A stretch of 32,066 nt of DNA from Patescibacteria group bacterium (GCA_009694835.1 SICC01000008.1:1-32066); one strand, 5' to 3'. Positions 1 to 8,250 are shown, counted from the stretch's first letter. Notes: a model not told the origin generated them from the letters alone. Numbers and translations: made by a program.

Positions 1-142
1 GATCAAGTCCGGGGTCGTAACCCTGCGCTCGGCCTTCGGCCGTGCTCGGGCGTTGGGCCTGGGAATGCCGCTGGCATTCCCGTTCGAATCTTGCTCTCTT
101 CACCAGGCTGTCGTGCCCGACCTACGGTCGGACTCGCCTGCC

Positions 143-232
143 TGGCGGAGAGGGAGGGATTCGAACCCCCGAGACCCTTGCGGGCCTTCCGGTTTTCAAG
201 ACCGGTGCATTCGACCGCTCTGCCACCTCTCC
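143..232 (-). tRNA. tRNA-Ser (anticodon UGA), CCA encoded
   Basis: Reverse complement GGAGAGGTGGCAGAGCGGTCGAATGCACCGGTCTTGAAAACCGG...GGGGGTTCGAATCCCTCCCTCTCCGCCA: 7-bp acceptor stem GGAGAGG/CCTCTCC, anticodon loop CTTGAAA (TGA), long variable arm typical of tRNA-Ser, T-loop TTCGAAT, 3' GCCA. Confidence 0.95.
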
Positions 233-315
233 GTATACCTAGCGTACCGCGGTAGCCAGTAATATTCATATGCTTTAATAGGTTGCTCGCTAAAAAAGGT
301 GGTTTACCTCGACCC

Positions 316-344
316 TTGCCAAAAACGTTTAAATATGGTATATT
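316..344 (+). promoter_or_regulatory. Sigma70-like promoter upstream of the 376 CDS
   Basis: TTGCCA (316-321), 17-nt spacer, TATATT (339-344). Confidence 0.6.
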
Positions 345-375
345 TCTGTAATTTCTAAGGAAATAAAAACCAGCA

Positions 376-1302
376 ATGGACAAACTCTTACAGTGGTATA
401 ACCGCCTTCCGGCCCGAAATCTGATCGTCGCTGGCGTGGCTGCAATCGGCGTCTTCGCCGCCTTCCAGGCATTTGCCTCGGGTGGTGAATATAAGGCCGG
501 GCCGGGCACCGACGAAACCAGTCCGACTGTCTGGTCGGTTCCTGGACGCTACTTCCTGAGCTGTAAGTCAACGACCGGCGGTGACGATTGTCTCTTCCCA
601 AAGAACGCCAACACTGACGTCTACGCTAAATCGAACTATACCGTCACCTACCGAACCATCAACCTTCCGGCTGGGGCCTACGCTATGAAAATTAACTATG
701 CCAACGTTGGTAAGTCAGTTCCGACCAATTATTCCTACGCCGTAAAAATCAAAGTAAATGGCCAGCCGATTTCTGCGGGTGAAGACGGTACGGTACTGTT
801 GCCAACCACCGGCAAACAGCCGTGGAAAGCCGACTTCCCGGTCACTCTGCCAGCCGGTGAAACGACTATCTCAATGGAATGGACCAACGACAATACCAGC
901 GATCCAGCGCATGAAACGAACTTCTCGGTCTCAAACGTCAGCCTAACCTCAAAGCAAGCCACTGAAGCCGTCGCCAAACGGGACGATCAACGCCGTAACG
1001 ACTTGAACCAATACCGCAGCTCGCTGTCGAAGTACGTGGTCGCCAATAGTAAATACCCAGAACAAAATACTGCCCTTGGCATGACCCCATCAAGTGAACC
1101 GTTTGCCGCTCTGAAAGGTAAATTCATGACGACCTTTCTGACCGATCCAACCAAGAACCAAGCGTACTACTACATCAGCAACGGAAGCCGCTACGGTATC
1201 TGTGCTGACTTGGAAAGTGAGCAAGGAACCCGCTACGAAGTCGGGCCGTCTGGCAGCCGTCAGACCAAGGGTTCGGCCAAAGAGTGCGCCCTGCTGAACT
1301 AA
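376..1302 (+). CDS. Secreted/membrane-anchored protein: N-terminal TM, jelly-roll (CBM-like) domain, C-terminal pilin/pseudopilin-like domain
   Basis: Hydrophobic segment NLIVAGVAAIGVFAAFQAFA near the N terminus; beta-rich middle (NLPAGAYAMKINYANVG...FPVTLPAGETTISMEW); C-terminal RRNDLNQYRSSLSKYVVANSKYP...FLTDPTKNQAYYYISNGSRYGICADLE resembles the globular part of type IV pilins/pseudopilins. Confidence 0.6.
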   Translation: MDKLLQWYNRLPARNLIVAGVAAIGVFAAFQAFASGGEYKAGPGTDETSPTVWSVPGRYFLSCKSTTGGDDCLFPKNANTDVYAKSNYTVTYRTINLPAGAYAMKINYANVGKSVPTNYSYAVKIKVNGQPISAGEDGTVLLPTTGKQPWKADFPVTLPAGETTISMEWTNDNTSDPAHETNFSVSNVSLTSKQATEAVAKRDDQRRNDLNQYRSSLSKYVVANSKYPEQNTALGMTPSSEPFAALKGKFMTTFLTDPTKNQAYYYISNGSRYGICADLESEQGTRYEVGPSGSRQTKGSAKECALLN

Positions 1303-1305
1303 TAT

Positions 1306-1357
1306 GTCATCCCGACGCACGTCGGGATCCGGGATTCCGGCGTGCGTCGGGAATGAC
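1306..1357. repeat. REP-like palindromic element
   Basis: GTCATCCCGACGCACG...CGTGCGTCGGGAATGAC: near-perfect inverted repeat of about 16 bp (one extra A in the right arm), with internal CCCGACG-CA-CGTCGGG hairpin. Confidence 0.8.
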
Positions 1358-1382
1358 GGACTTTCTCACGTAAGATGAAACG

Positions 1383-2159
1383 GTGAGTGCGAAGCCTCAA
1401 ACTGCGTTAATCACCGGTGCCACGAGTGGTATTGGTCTTGAACTAGCCAAGTTGTTCGCTCGTGATGGTTACTCTTTGGTATTGGTCGCCCGAGACCGGA
1501 ATGACTTATCGACCGTATCGGCAGAAATCGAGCAGGAGCATAACGTGCCGGTCTTGACGATTCCAGCCGATCTCTCGAAACCCGAATCCGTTAAGAAAAT
1601 TACAAACATTCTCGCCAAACAAAAACTTCAGCCCGATGTGTTGATCAACAATGCTGGTTACGGGTTACTAGACTCCTTCACAGAATCTGACGAAACCGCC
1701 CAGCAGAACATGATGCGGGTGAATATGGATGCCGTCGTCAGACTAACTCGCGCGTTGCTGCCAGGGATGGTAAAGCGAAAGCGCGGTCGAATTTTAAATG
1801 TGGCTTCGATTGCCGCCTATTTACCTGGACCGAATATGGCCGTCTACTATGCCAGCAAGGCGTTCGTCTCGTCGTTTTCAGGAGCTCTCGCGGATGAATT
1901 ACGCAGCACCGGCATCACCGTTACAGCGTTGTGTCCTGGACCAACCCGGACCGGGTTTGAATTCCGAGCCTCGGTCACTGGTACCCCGCTTTTCCGTAAC
2001 GCCGCCAGCGCGGAGAGCGTAGCGAAAGCTGGCTACCGCGGATTGCTCAAAGGAAAACGAGTGGTGATTCCGGGGTTCGTAAACAAACTGTTTGTGCTGG
2101 GGACGCGATTAGTACCGAGTCGGCTGGCCGCCCGGTTTGCGCATCGGTCGCAACGATAA
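1383..2159 (+). CDS. Short-chain dehydrogenase/reductase (SDR) family oxidoreductase
   Basis: TGATSGIG cofactor motif, NNAGYG, catalytic YYASK; GTG start. Confidence 0.93.
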   Translation: MSAKPQTALITGATSGIGLELAKLFARDGYSLVLVARDRNDLSTVSAEIEQEHNVPVLTIPADLSKPESVKKITNILAKQKLQPDVLINNAGYGLLDSFTESDETAQQNMMRVNMDAVVRLTRALLPGMVKRKRGRILNVASIAAYLPGPNMAVYYASKAFVSSFSGALADELRSTGITVTALCPGPTRTGFEFRASVTGTPLFRNAASAESVAKAGYRGLLKGKRVVIPGFVNKLFVLGTRLVPSRLAARFAHRSQR

Positions 2160-2180
2160 ATCTTAAGATGACACATAACC

Positions 2181-2248
2181 GTCATCCTCGGGCTTGACCC
2201 GAGGATCAGTCTCGGGGTGTAACTGATTCCCGCCTTCGCGGGAATGAC
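2181..2248. repeat. REP-like palindromic element (two hairpins)
   Basis: GTCATCCTCGGGCTTGACCCGAGGATC (CCTCGGG/CCCGAGG) followed by ATTCCCGCCTTCGCGGGAAT-GAC; shares GTCAT...ATGAC termini with the 1306-1357 element. Confidence 0.8.
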
Positions 2249-2249
2249 G

Positions 2250-2396
2250 CTACTCTGTGTGTTGCTTGATCTTGTGAACGGCGAGCTGAATCAACTCGTC
2301 TTCAGTGTGATCCGAAGTCGTCGGGTCTTGGTTGAATTGAGACAGCTTCTGAATGGCTTCTTCAATCGGATCGTATTCTTTGACGACAAAATTCAT
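2250..2396 (-). CDS. Hypothetical small protein, 48 aa (not in supplied ORF track)
   Basis: MNFVVKEYDPIEEAIQKLSQFNQDPTTSDHTEDELIQLAVHKIKQHTE; ATG overlaps the stop of the upstream ORF (ATGA). Confidence 0.6.
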   Translation of the reverse strand: MNFVVKEYDPIEEAIQKLSQFNQDPTTSDHTEDELIQLAVHKIKQHTE

Positions 2397-2773
2397 AGCT
2401 GACCACCTTCCTGCATGGCCAATCCGTTTTCAATCCGATAGATCAACACTTGGGAAAGCGTGTGCTTCAAGCCATCGCGGTCACGAACATTCGTCGAGTT
2501 GAGAATATCTTCCAGGCGCAGAAAATTCTTGCCGTACCGATCACGCAGGGTTTTGTTCTGCTGGTTGAGGTTCAGTTCAAGTAACTGCTGGTACGGCACG
2601 TCAGTCAGCCGTTGCCAGGCTTCATCACCCACGAACTTCCGCAGGCGCGGATAGGTCTGATAGGCCGCCTGCAGCTCATCGGTGAGCTTCAGAACTTCGA
2701 GCAGCTGCCCTTGTACGTACTTCGATGAAATACGAAATAACGGGCGCACTTTTTTTCGGACGTCCTTCTTCAT
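2393..2773 (-). CDS. Hypothetical protein, about 126 aa (start trimmed to MKKDVRKKVRPLF)
   Basis: The C-terminal part of the 209-aa ORF looks like coherent protein (helical, charged); the N-terminal extension in the track overlaps the opposite-strand phosphomannomutase start and is probably not translated. Confidence 0.6.
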   Translation of the reverse strand: MKKDVRKKVRPLFRISSKYVQGQLLEVLKLTDELQAAYQTYPRLRKFVGDEAWQRLTDVPYQQLLELNLNQQNKTLRDRYGKNFLRLEDILNSTNVRDRDGLKHTLSQVLIYRIENGLAMQEGGQL

Positions 2774-2801
2774 AGTCTTGTCTCGAGCGTAGTCGAGAGA
2801 T

Positions 2802-2821
2802 GGCCTCCTGGCCGGGTTTTT
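2802..2821 (+). terminator. Short hairpin plus T-run, possible intrinsic terminator
   Basis: GGCC-TCCT-GGCC followed by GGGTTTTT; short stem so only weak support. Confidence 0.3.
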
Positions 2822-2917
2822 AGAGTACCGGCTAAACCGGTAGCCTGCCACCCTATCGCATAAATTTGCCTCTGTCAAGGGCTTATTTGGCCTTATGCAG
2901 CCTGGTACAATCGGTTC

Positions 2918-4249
2918 ATGACCATCAAACCAGACATCTTTCGTCGCTATGACATTCGAGGAGTCATCCCTGACGACCTCGATGAGGCCGGTGCCGAGAG
3001 AATCGGACAGGCCTTTGTCCAAGCACTGAGCCCTAAGGAAGTCATCGTTGGGCGCGACGTCCGGCTTACTGGTGAGGCTCTACAGAACGCGTTGGTTCGC
3101 GGACTAACCAGGGCTGGAGCAAGCGCTATCGAAATTGGCATCGTCTCGAGTGACGCCTTCTACTTTGCCTGCGGTGAAAAGAAGTTGCCGGGATTGATGG
3201 TGACGGCCTCACACAATCCACCTGAATACAACGGCTTCAAGATGGTGCGGCAAATACCAGAACTACTGACAAGCGATGAACTGCAAAAAGCTACTGATCT
3301 CAATCCGCCAACAGATGCCACCACACCCGGTACCGTTTCGCATGAAGACGTGACCAACGCGTTTATTAAACGAATGCTTGAGATTGTTCCGCCCGATCGA
3401 ATCAAGCCGCTGAAGGTTGTGGTCGACACCAGTAACGGATCACAAGGCGCCTACTGGAAGAAACTCGAGAAGTATTTACCAATAACCTTAATCCCTCAGT
3501 TCTTTGAACCGGATGGGAATTTTCCAAACCACGAAAACGATGTGATTCAGGAAGCCGCCCAAGCTCCGCTGAGAGAACGGGTAGTTAAAGAAAAAGCTAA
3601 CTTGGGATTAATCTTTGATCCTGACGGCGACCGCTGTTTAGCCGTCGATGATCGCGGTAAGACGGTTCCTGGAGATTTCCTGACAGCCTTACTAGCGGAG
3701 ACCATGCTCAAACGACAACCGGGAAGCGCCATTGTCTACGACATTCGCGCCAGCGACGCAGTGCCTGACCATATCCGCCAAGCCGGGGGCAAGCCAATAC
3801 CGTGGAAAATTGGTCACGCTCTCATCAAACCGAAAATGGTTGAAGAAGATGCCGTCTTTGGTGGTGAAGTGTCCGGCCACTTCTACTTCAAAGATTTTTG
3901 GTTCGTCGATTGCGGATTATTAGCTGGATTAACCCTGCTTGAATACGTCAGTGAGCTCGACGCTCCACTCAGCACCAAGCTGGTCGATCTCCAAAAGAAG
4001 TACCACTTGAGCGGAGAAATTAACTCGGTAGTCGACAACCACGAGGCCGTGCTCGCCAAGATTAAAGAACAATATAATGATGGCGAACTCAGCGAATTAG
4101 ACGGCATCGACATACGCTACCCTGACTGGCACTTTGTCGTCCGCACCGGAGCTAACCCGCCTGGAATTTTGCGACTAACGCTCGAAGCCAACTCAAACGA
4201 GCTGATGGAAGCCAAGCGTGACGAGTTGTTGAAGTCGATTCGCTCGTAA
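2918..4249 (+). CDS. Phosphomannomutase/phosphoglucomutase (alpha-D-phosphohexomutase family)
   Basis: FRRYDIRGVIP N-terminus, TASHNPPEYNGFKM active-site serine loop, DPDGDR metal-binding loop, GGEVSGH sugar-binding loop. Confidence 0.96.
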   Translation: MTIKPDIFRRYDIRGVIPDDLDEAGAERIGQAFVQALSPKEVIVGRDVRLTGEALQNALVRGLTRAGASAIEIGIVSSDAFYFACGEKKLPGLMVTASHNPPEYNGFKMVRQIPELLTSDELQKATDLNPPTDATTPGTVSHEDVTNAFIKRMLEIVPPDRIKPLKVVVDTSNGSQGAYWKKLEKYLPITLIPQFFEPDGNFPNHENDVIQEAAQAPLRERVVKEKANLGLIFDPDGDRCLAVDDRGKTVPGDFLTALLAETMLKRQPGSAIVYDIRASDAVPDHIRQAGGKPIPWKIGHALIKPKMVEEDAVFGGEVSGHFYFKDFWFVDCGLLAGLTLLEYVSELDAPLSTKLVDLQKKYHLSGEINSVVDNHEAVLAKIKEQYNDGELSELDGIDIRYPDWHFVVRTGANPPGILRLTLEANSNELMEAKRDELLKSIRS

Positions 4250-4298
4250 GACAGATACCCTGGTGACAGCGCAAATGAAAACGGTACACTGTTCCGGT

Positions 4299-6173
4299 AT
4301 GGCAAAAACCCAGACCACGGCCGGCCTCGACTACGGCATCATCGGCAACTGCGAAACCGCGGCACTCGTCAGTAAAGATGCGAGTATTGATTGGTTCTGT
4401 TTTCCGCGGTTCGACTCACCATCCGCTTTCGGTAAACTCCTCGATACCAAGGTTGGTGGGTTCTTCAGTTTACGGCCAATCGGCAAGAAGTTTTGGTCCA
4501 AACAAGAGTACGTCGAAGACACCAACGTCCTGAAGACAACCTTCGTTTCGGACGAAGCCGAAGTTGAAGTGGTCGACTTTATGCCGATTTTCTCCGAACC
4601 CTACCGGACCCGGCCGCTCCAGCGAATCTGTCGGACCGTTACGGTCATTCGTGGTACGGCCAACATCGAGATGATCATGGCTCCGGCCTTCGACTATGCC
4701 CGCGCCAACCCTAAATTCGAATTTCGGAACGGGGTGTGGTTAGCCCGTGGTGAAGGCCAAACCTTCATCCTTTCTGCCAGCGGAAAACTGGTCGATGCCT
4801 ACGACGAGAAAGCTGATCGTTTGGAAAAAACCTATAAGCTAAAGGAGGGTGAGCAAATCGACTTTGTACTCGGCTATCGCCGAAACCTGTTTGACGTCAC
4901 CCAGTTCGACGGCACCGTCGACAACGCCGACCTGCTGGCCAAGACCATTCACTTTTGGAAGCAGTGGCTCTGGAAACTTGAATACGACGGCCCCTACCTG
5001 AACGTGGTCAAGCGTTCGGCCTTGGTACTTAAACTACTGACCTTTGCACCGAGCGGTGCGGTGGTTGCAGCCGCCACGACGTCAATCCCAGAAGAAGTCG
5101 GGACACCACGAACGTGGGACTATCGTTATTGCTGGCTGCGCGATGCATCATTTACCGTCGATGCCCTCTTTAACGTCGGCCTCTACTCCGAAGCTTTAGC
5201 ATTCATGCACTGGGTGCGCGAAACCATTATGGATGCTGGACCGGAAATCCAAATCATGTACCGAGTGGACGGCACTGAGGAAATGACTGAGCTCAAGCTC
5301 GATCACCTAGCGGGCTATAAGAACAGTGTGCCAGTTCGAATTGGTAATCGGGCCGCTAACCAACTCCAACTCGATGCGTTTGGCGAAGTTATCGACGTGG
5401 CCGCAGTGGTCTTCGAGGAGAAACATTACCTCTCGCCCGACATGTGGCAGGTCATCCGTGATTTAGTCGAGGTGATCTGTAAGTTCTGGCGAGAACCGGA
5501 CAACGGCATCTGGGAACTCCACGATGAAAAGTTCAAGCTGAATTACACCTCATCCAAAGTGATGTCCTGGGTGGCCGTTGATCGTGGTGTCCGGTTGGCC
5601 AAGCGTATGAAAGACGATAATCGAATTAAACGCTGGACCACAATTCGAGAAGAAATTAAAGAAGACATCCTGACTCACGGTTGGAACAAAGAAAAGCAGT
5701 CATTCACCATTGCGTATGAAAAAGATGAAATGGATGCTTCTCTCCTTCATATGCCGTTGTTCGGATTCCTCGAGCCAAATGACCCGAAGATGAAGAAGAC
5801 GGTCAAACGGATTATCGAGGAACTGTCGCGCGGCGACTTCATTACTCGCTACAACATGCCGGACGACCAAGGCGAGACGAACAACGCCATGATTATTTGT
5901 AATCTGTGGTTAGCTCAAGTGCTGGCGTTACAAGGTAAGTATGATGACGCGCGGCGACGCTTCGAGAAAATTCTGGAACGCGGTAACCACGTGGACTTGT
6001 TTTCGGAAGATATCGATCCGAAGACAGGAGAGTTGACCGGAAACTTCCCACAGGCTTACACCCACATCGCCATCATCAACACAGCCATTCTGCTCAATAA
6101 GTCTACTAAGGGCTCGAAGAAGCCGAAAACCCAGCGCCCGACCGCCGCCAAGCGGACGAGCGCTAAGGCCTAA
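4299..6173 (+). CDS. Glycoside hydrolase family 15 protein (glucoamylase/trehalase-like)
   Basis: DYGIIGNCETAALVSKDASIDWFCFPRFDSPSAFGKLLD N-terminal domain and TWDYRYCWLRDASFT catalytic-domain signature. Start trimmed to ATG 4299 (MAKTQTTAG). Confidence 0.93.
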   Translation: MAKTQTTAGLDYGIIGNCETAALVSKDASIDWFCFPRFDSPSAFGKLLDTKVGGFFSLRPIGKKFWSKQEYVEDTNVLKTTFVSDEAEVEVVDFMPIFSEPYRTRPLQRICRTVTVIRGTANIEMIMAPAFDYARANPKFEFRNGVWLARGEGQTFILSASGKLVDAYDEKADRLEKTYKLKEGEQIDFVLGYRRNLFDVTQFDGTVDNADLLAKTIHFWKQWLWKLEYDGPYLNVVKRSALVLKLLTFAPSGAVVAAATTSIPEEVGTPRTWDYRYCWLRDASFTVDALFNVGLYSEALAFMHWVRETIMDAGPEIQIMYRVDGTEEMTELKLDHLAGYKNSVPVRIGNRAANQLQLDAFGEVIDVAAVVFEEKHYLSPDMWQVIRDLVEVICKFWREPDNGIWELHDEKFKLNYTSSKVMSWVAVDRGVRLAKRMKDDNRIKRWTTIREEIKEDILTHGWNKEKQSFTIAYEKDEMDASLLHMPLFGFLEPNDPKMKKTVKRIIEELSRGDFITRYNMPDDQGETNNAMIICNLWLAQVLALQGKYDDARRRFEKILERGNHVDLFSEDIDPKTGELTGNFPQAYTHIAIINTAILLNKSTKGSKKPKTQRPTAAKRTSAKA

Positions 6174-7244
6174 CTAGCCCAATCCCATGGCCGTCTTGGC
6201 TTCGGCCAAAGTCTTGGCGGCTACTGGTCGGGCTTTCTCTGCGCCCTTAGCTAGGATGTCGTCAACATATTTCGGGTCTGTTTCCAGCTCTTCCAAGGTT
6301 TTTTGAACCGGTTTAAGCGTTGCGATAATGACATCAGCTAAGTCCGACTTGAAGTCTCTGTAGCTCTTACCGCCGTATCGTTTTTCTAAGTCGGCTACCG
6401 ACACGTCTTCGAGTTCACTGAAAATTGTCAGTAAGTTAGTCAACGCCGGACGATCTTTGCCAGCCTTGATTTCAGTACCAGAGTCTGTGACCGCTTTAGA
6501 AATTTTCTTTTTAATAGCTTCTGGTGAATCAACCAGGGCAATGTAATTAGCCGCGGAAGACGCGCTCTTGGACATTTTCTTGCTTGGGTCATCCAATCCC
6601 ATAATCCGCGCGCCCTGTTTCGGAGTAAGAACATCCGGGACAGTAAAGGTCTCACTAAAACGCTTGTTAAACCGTTCCGCTAAATTGCGAGTTAACTCAA
6701 TATGTTGTTTTTGGTCATCACCTACTGGCACTAATTTCGGTTGATAGAGAAGAATATCGGCCGCCATGAGGGTCGGATAAGTGAATAATCCAGCCTGGAT
6801 GGAGTCGTTAGCATTTCCAGCCGACTTATCTTTGTATTGAGTCATCCGACTCAACTCACCCATGGTCGAAATGGTGTTTAACATCCAGCCAAGTTCAGCG
6901 TGGGCAGGAAGGGCTGACTGACAGAAGAACGTGGCTTGTTCAGGATCGAGCCCACACGCTAGGTAGAGATTGGCGATAGAGCGAATGCTTTTCCGAAGTT
7001 TCTCTGGATCATGAACCGTGGCTAGAGCATGCAGGTCGGCTAAAAAAAAGTACCCATCGTATTCACTTTGCAACGCAATAAACTGCTGCAAGGCTCCGAT
7101 GTAGTTACCAAGGTGAAGTTCACCGCTCGTAGTGATTCCCGAAACAACACGTTTTTTACTAGAGATAAGTCTCCAGCTGTAAGTCGTAAGAAAGCATATG
7201 CATACGTATAGCTTACAGCTCACAGCTGACGGCTTACAGCTCAC
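6174..7244 (-). CDS. trpS: Tryptophanyl-tRNA synthetase (true start uncertain)
   Basis: KKRVVSGITTSGELHLGNYIGALQQF (HIGH-like), MADILLYQPKLVPVGDDQKQHIELTRN, KMSKS. The first ~26 aa of the ORF are encoded by a repeat region. Confidence 0.95.
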   Translation of the reverse strand: MSCKPSAVSCKLYVCICFLTTYSWRLISSKKRVVSGITTSGELHLGNYIGALQQFIALQSEYDGYFFLADLHALATVHDPEKLRKSIRSIANLYLACGLDPEQATFFCQSALPAHAELGWMLNTISTMGELSRMTQYKDKSAGNANDSIQAGLFTYPTLMAADILLYQPKLVPVGDDQKQHIELTRNLAERFNKRFSETFTVPDVLTPKQGARIMGLDDPSKKMSKSASSAANYIALVDSPEAIKKKISKAVTDSGTEIKAGKDRPALTNLLTIFSELEDVSVADLEKRYGGKSYRDFKSDLADVIIATLKPVQKTLEELETDPKYVDDILAKGAEKARPVAAKTLAEAKTAMGLG

Positions 7245-7245
7245 A
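7211..7245. repeat. Short direct repeat GCTTACAGCTCACA x2 (21-bp period)
   Basis: GCTTACAGCTCACA at 7211-7224 and 7232-7245; related inverted segment AGCTGTAAG just upstream (about 7174-7182). Confidence 0.7.
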
Positions 7246-7265
7246 ACCCGCTACTATAGAGACGC

Positions 7266-8216
7266 ATGACTAAACAGGCTGCTAATGTCAAAAGCTCGGC
7301 TCCGCCGCTCGACTGGTGTGTGGTCGGAACCTTGGCTTGGTTCGGAATTCTCGGCCGACCGCTGCGGTTACCGGAACTACGGCGATTGTTGTTGAAACGA
7401 AGCGCGACCGACGCTGAACTAAAGGCTGAACTAAAGAAACTCGGCGATGCCCTGGTCGAAAAAGATGGATGCTATTCACTGAATGGTTTGCCGGTGCAGT
7501 ATCCGACTCCGGAACATGATCGCTGGTTTCGGTACAAATGGTGGCGAGCTCACCTAGCAGCCAACATCATGCGGAGAATTCCCTATGTTCGAATGGTTGG
7601 CGTTGGAAATACGCTGGCCGATCAAACCTCATCCAAAGACAGTGACATCGACGTGTTCGTAGTGATGAAGCACGGACGTTTGTTCCTTGGTCGGACACTG
7701 GTAACTGTGGCCATGCAGCTCACCGGGCTACGACGTCATGGCAAGAAAATTTCTAATCGGGTTTGTTTATCCTTTTATGCCACCGATCATCATCTCGACC
7801 TCTCGGACGTGGCCTTTGTACCATATGACATTTATCTCGCCTATTGGGTCACAGAACTTACACCGGTGCTGTCCGACAAGAATACCTATCAGAATTTCTT
7901 GAAAGCCAACCGCTGGGTGCTGAATTATCTGCCAGGCTTCGGATCGCGTCCGTGTGAGCCAGCTAAACCGTCCTGGGGAGCTCGAATCGGGGAACGCGTG
8001 TTCGACACTCGGCTCGGGGAGATGCTCGAACGACGACTATCAAAACGGCAGCTGTCACGAATCAACACCGACCTGCGGCCAGACGAGCCGGATGTACGAA
8101 TTATCGCGACCGAGTCGATGCTGAAGTTCCATGAAAAAGAGCGTCGCAAGCTCTACCGCACCGATTGGGAAGCGGCCATGAAGCGCTTTGGGTTTGATGC
8201 AGATTTGATTACGTAA
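7266..8216 (+). CDS. Nucleotidyltransferase-like protein (DNA polymerase beta superfamily-type motif)
   Basis: Motif VGNTLADQTSSKDSDIDVFVV matches the G-S...D-x-D pattern of minimal nucleotidyltransferases. Confidence 0.65.
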   Translation: MTKQAANVKSSAPPLDWCVVGTLAWFGILGRPLRLPELRRLLLKRSATDAELKAELKKLGDALVEKDGCYSLNGLPVQYPTPEHDRWFRYKWWRAHLAANIMRRIPYVRMVGVGNTLADQTSSKDSDIDVFVVMKHGRLFLGRTLVTVAMQLTGLRRHGKKISNRVCLSFYATDHHLDLSDVAFVPYDIYLAYWVTELTPVLSDKNTYQNFLKANRWVLNYLPGFGSRPCEPAKPSWGARIGERVFDTRLGEMLERRLSKRQLSRINTDLRPDEPDVRIIATESMLKFHEKERRKLYRTDWEAAMKRFGFDADLIT

Positions 8217-8221
8217 ATTTA

Positions 8222-8250
8222 TTGACAACCAAGGTATTATTTGATACCTT
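8222..8250 (+). promoter_or_regulatory. Promoter for the 57-aa sORF unit
   Basis: Perfect -35 TTGACA (8222-8227), 17-nt spacer, extended -10 TGA-TACCTT (8242-8250). Confidence 0.65.

Noticed and set aside
42-262. ORFs of 66 and 69 aa on the plus strand
   Set aside because: Antisense to tRNA-Ser (EGGIRTPE / RGRDSNPRDP are typical tRNA-derived spurious translations).
3-509. 168-aa minus-strand ORF
   Set aside because: Runs through the tRNA-Ser gene and the promoter of the 376 CDS; composition is non-protein-like, so spurious.
2774-3022. N-terminal 83 aa of the 209-aa minus ORF
   Set aside because: Antisense to the phosphomannomutase start and across a hairpin-rich intergenic region; an internal ATG at 2773 gives a more plausible start.
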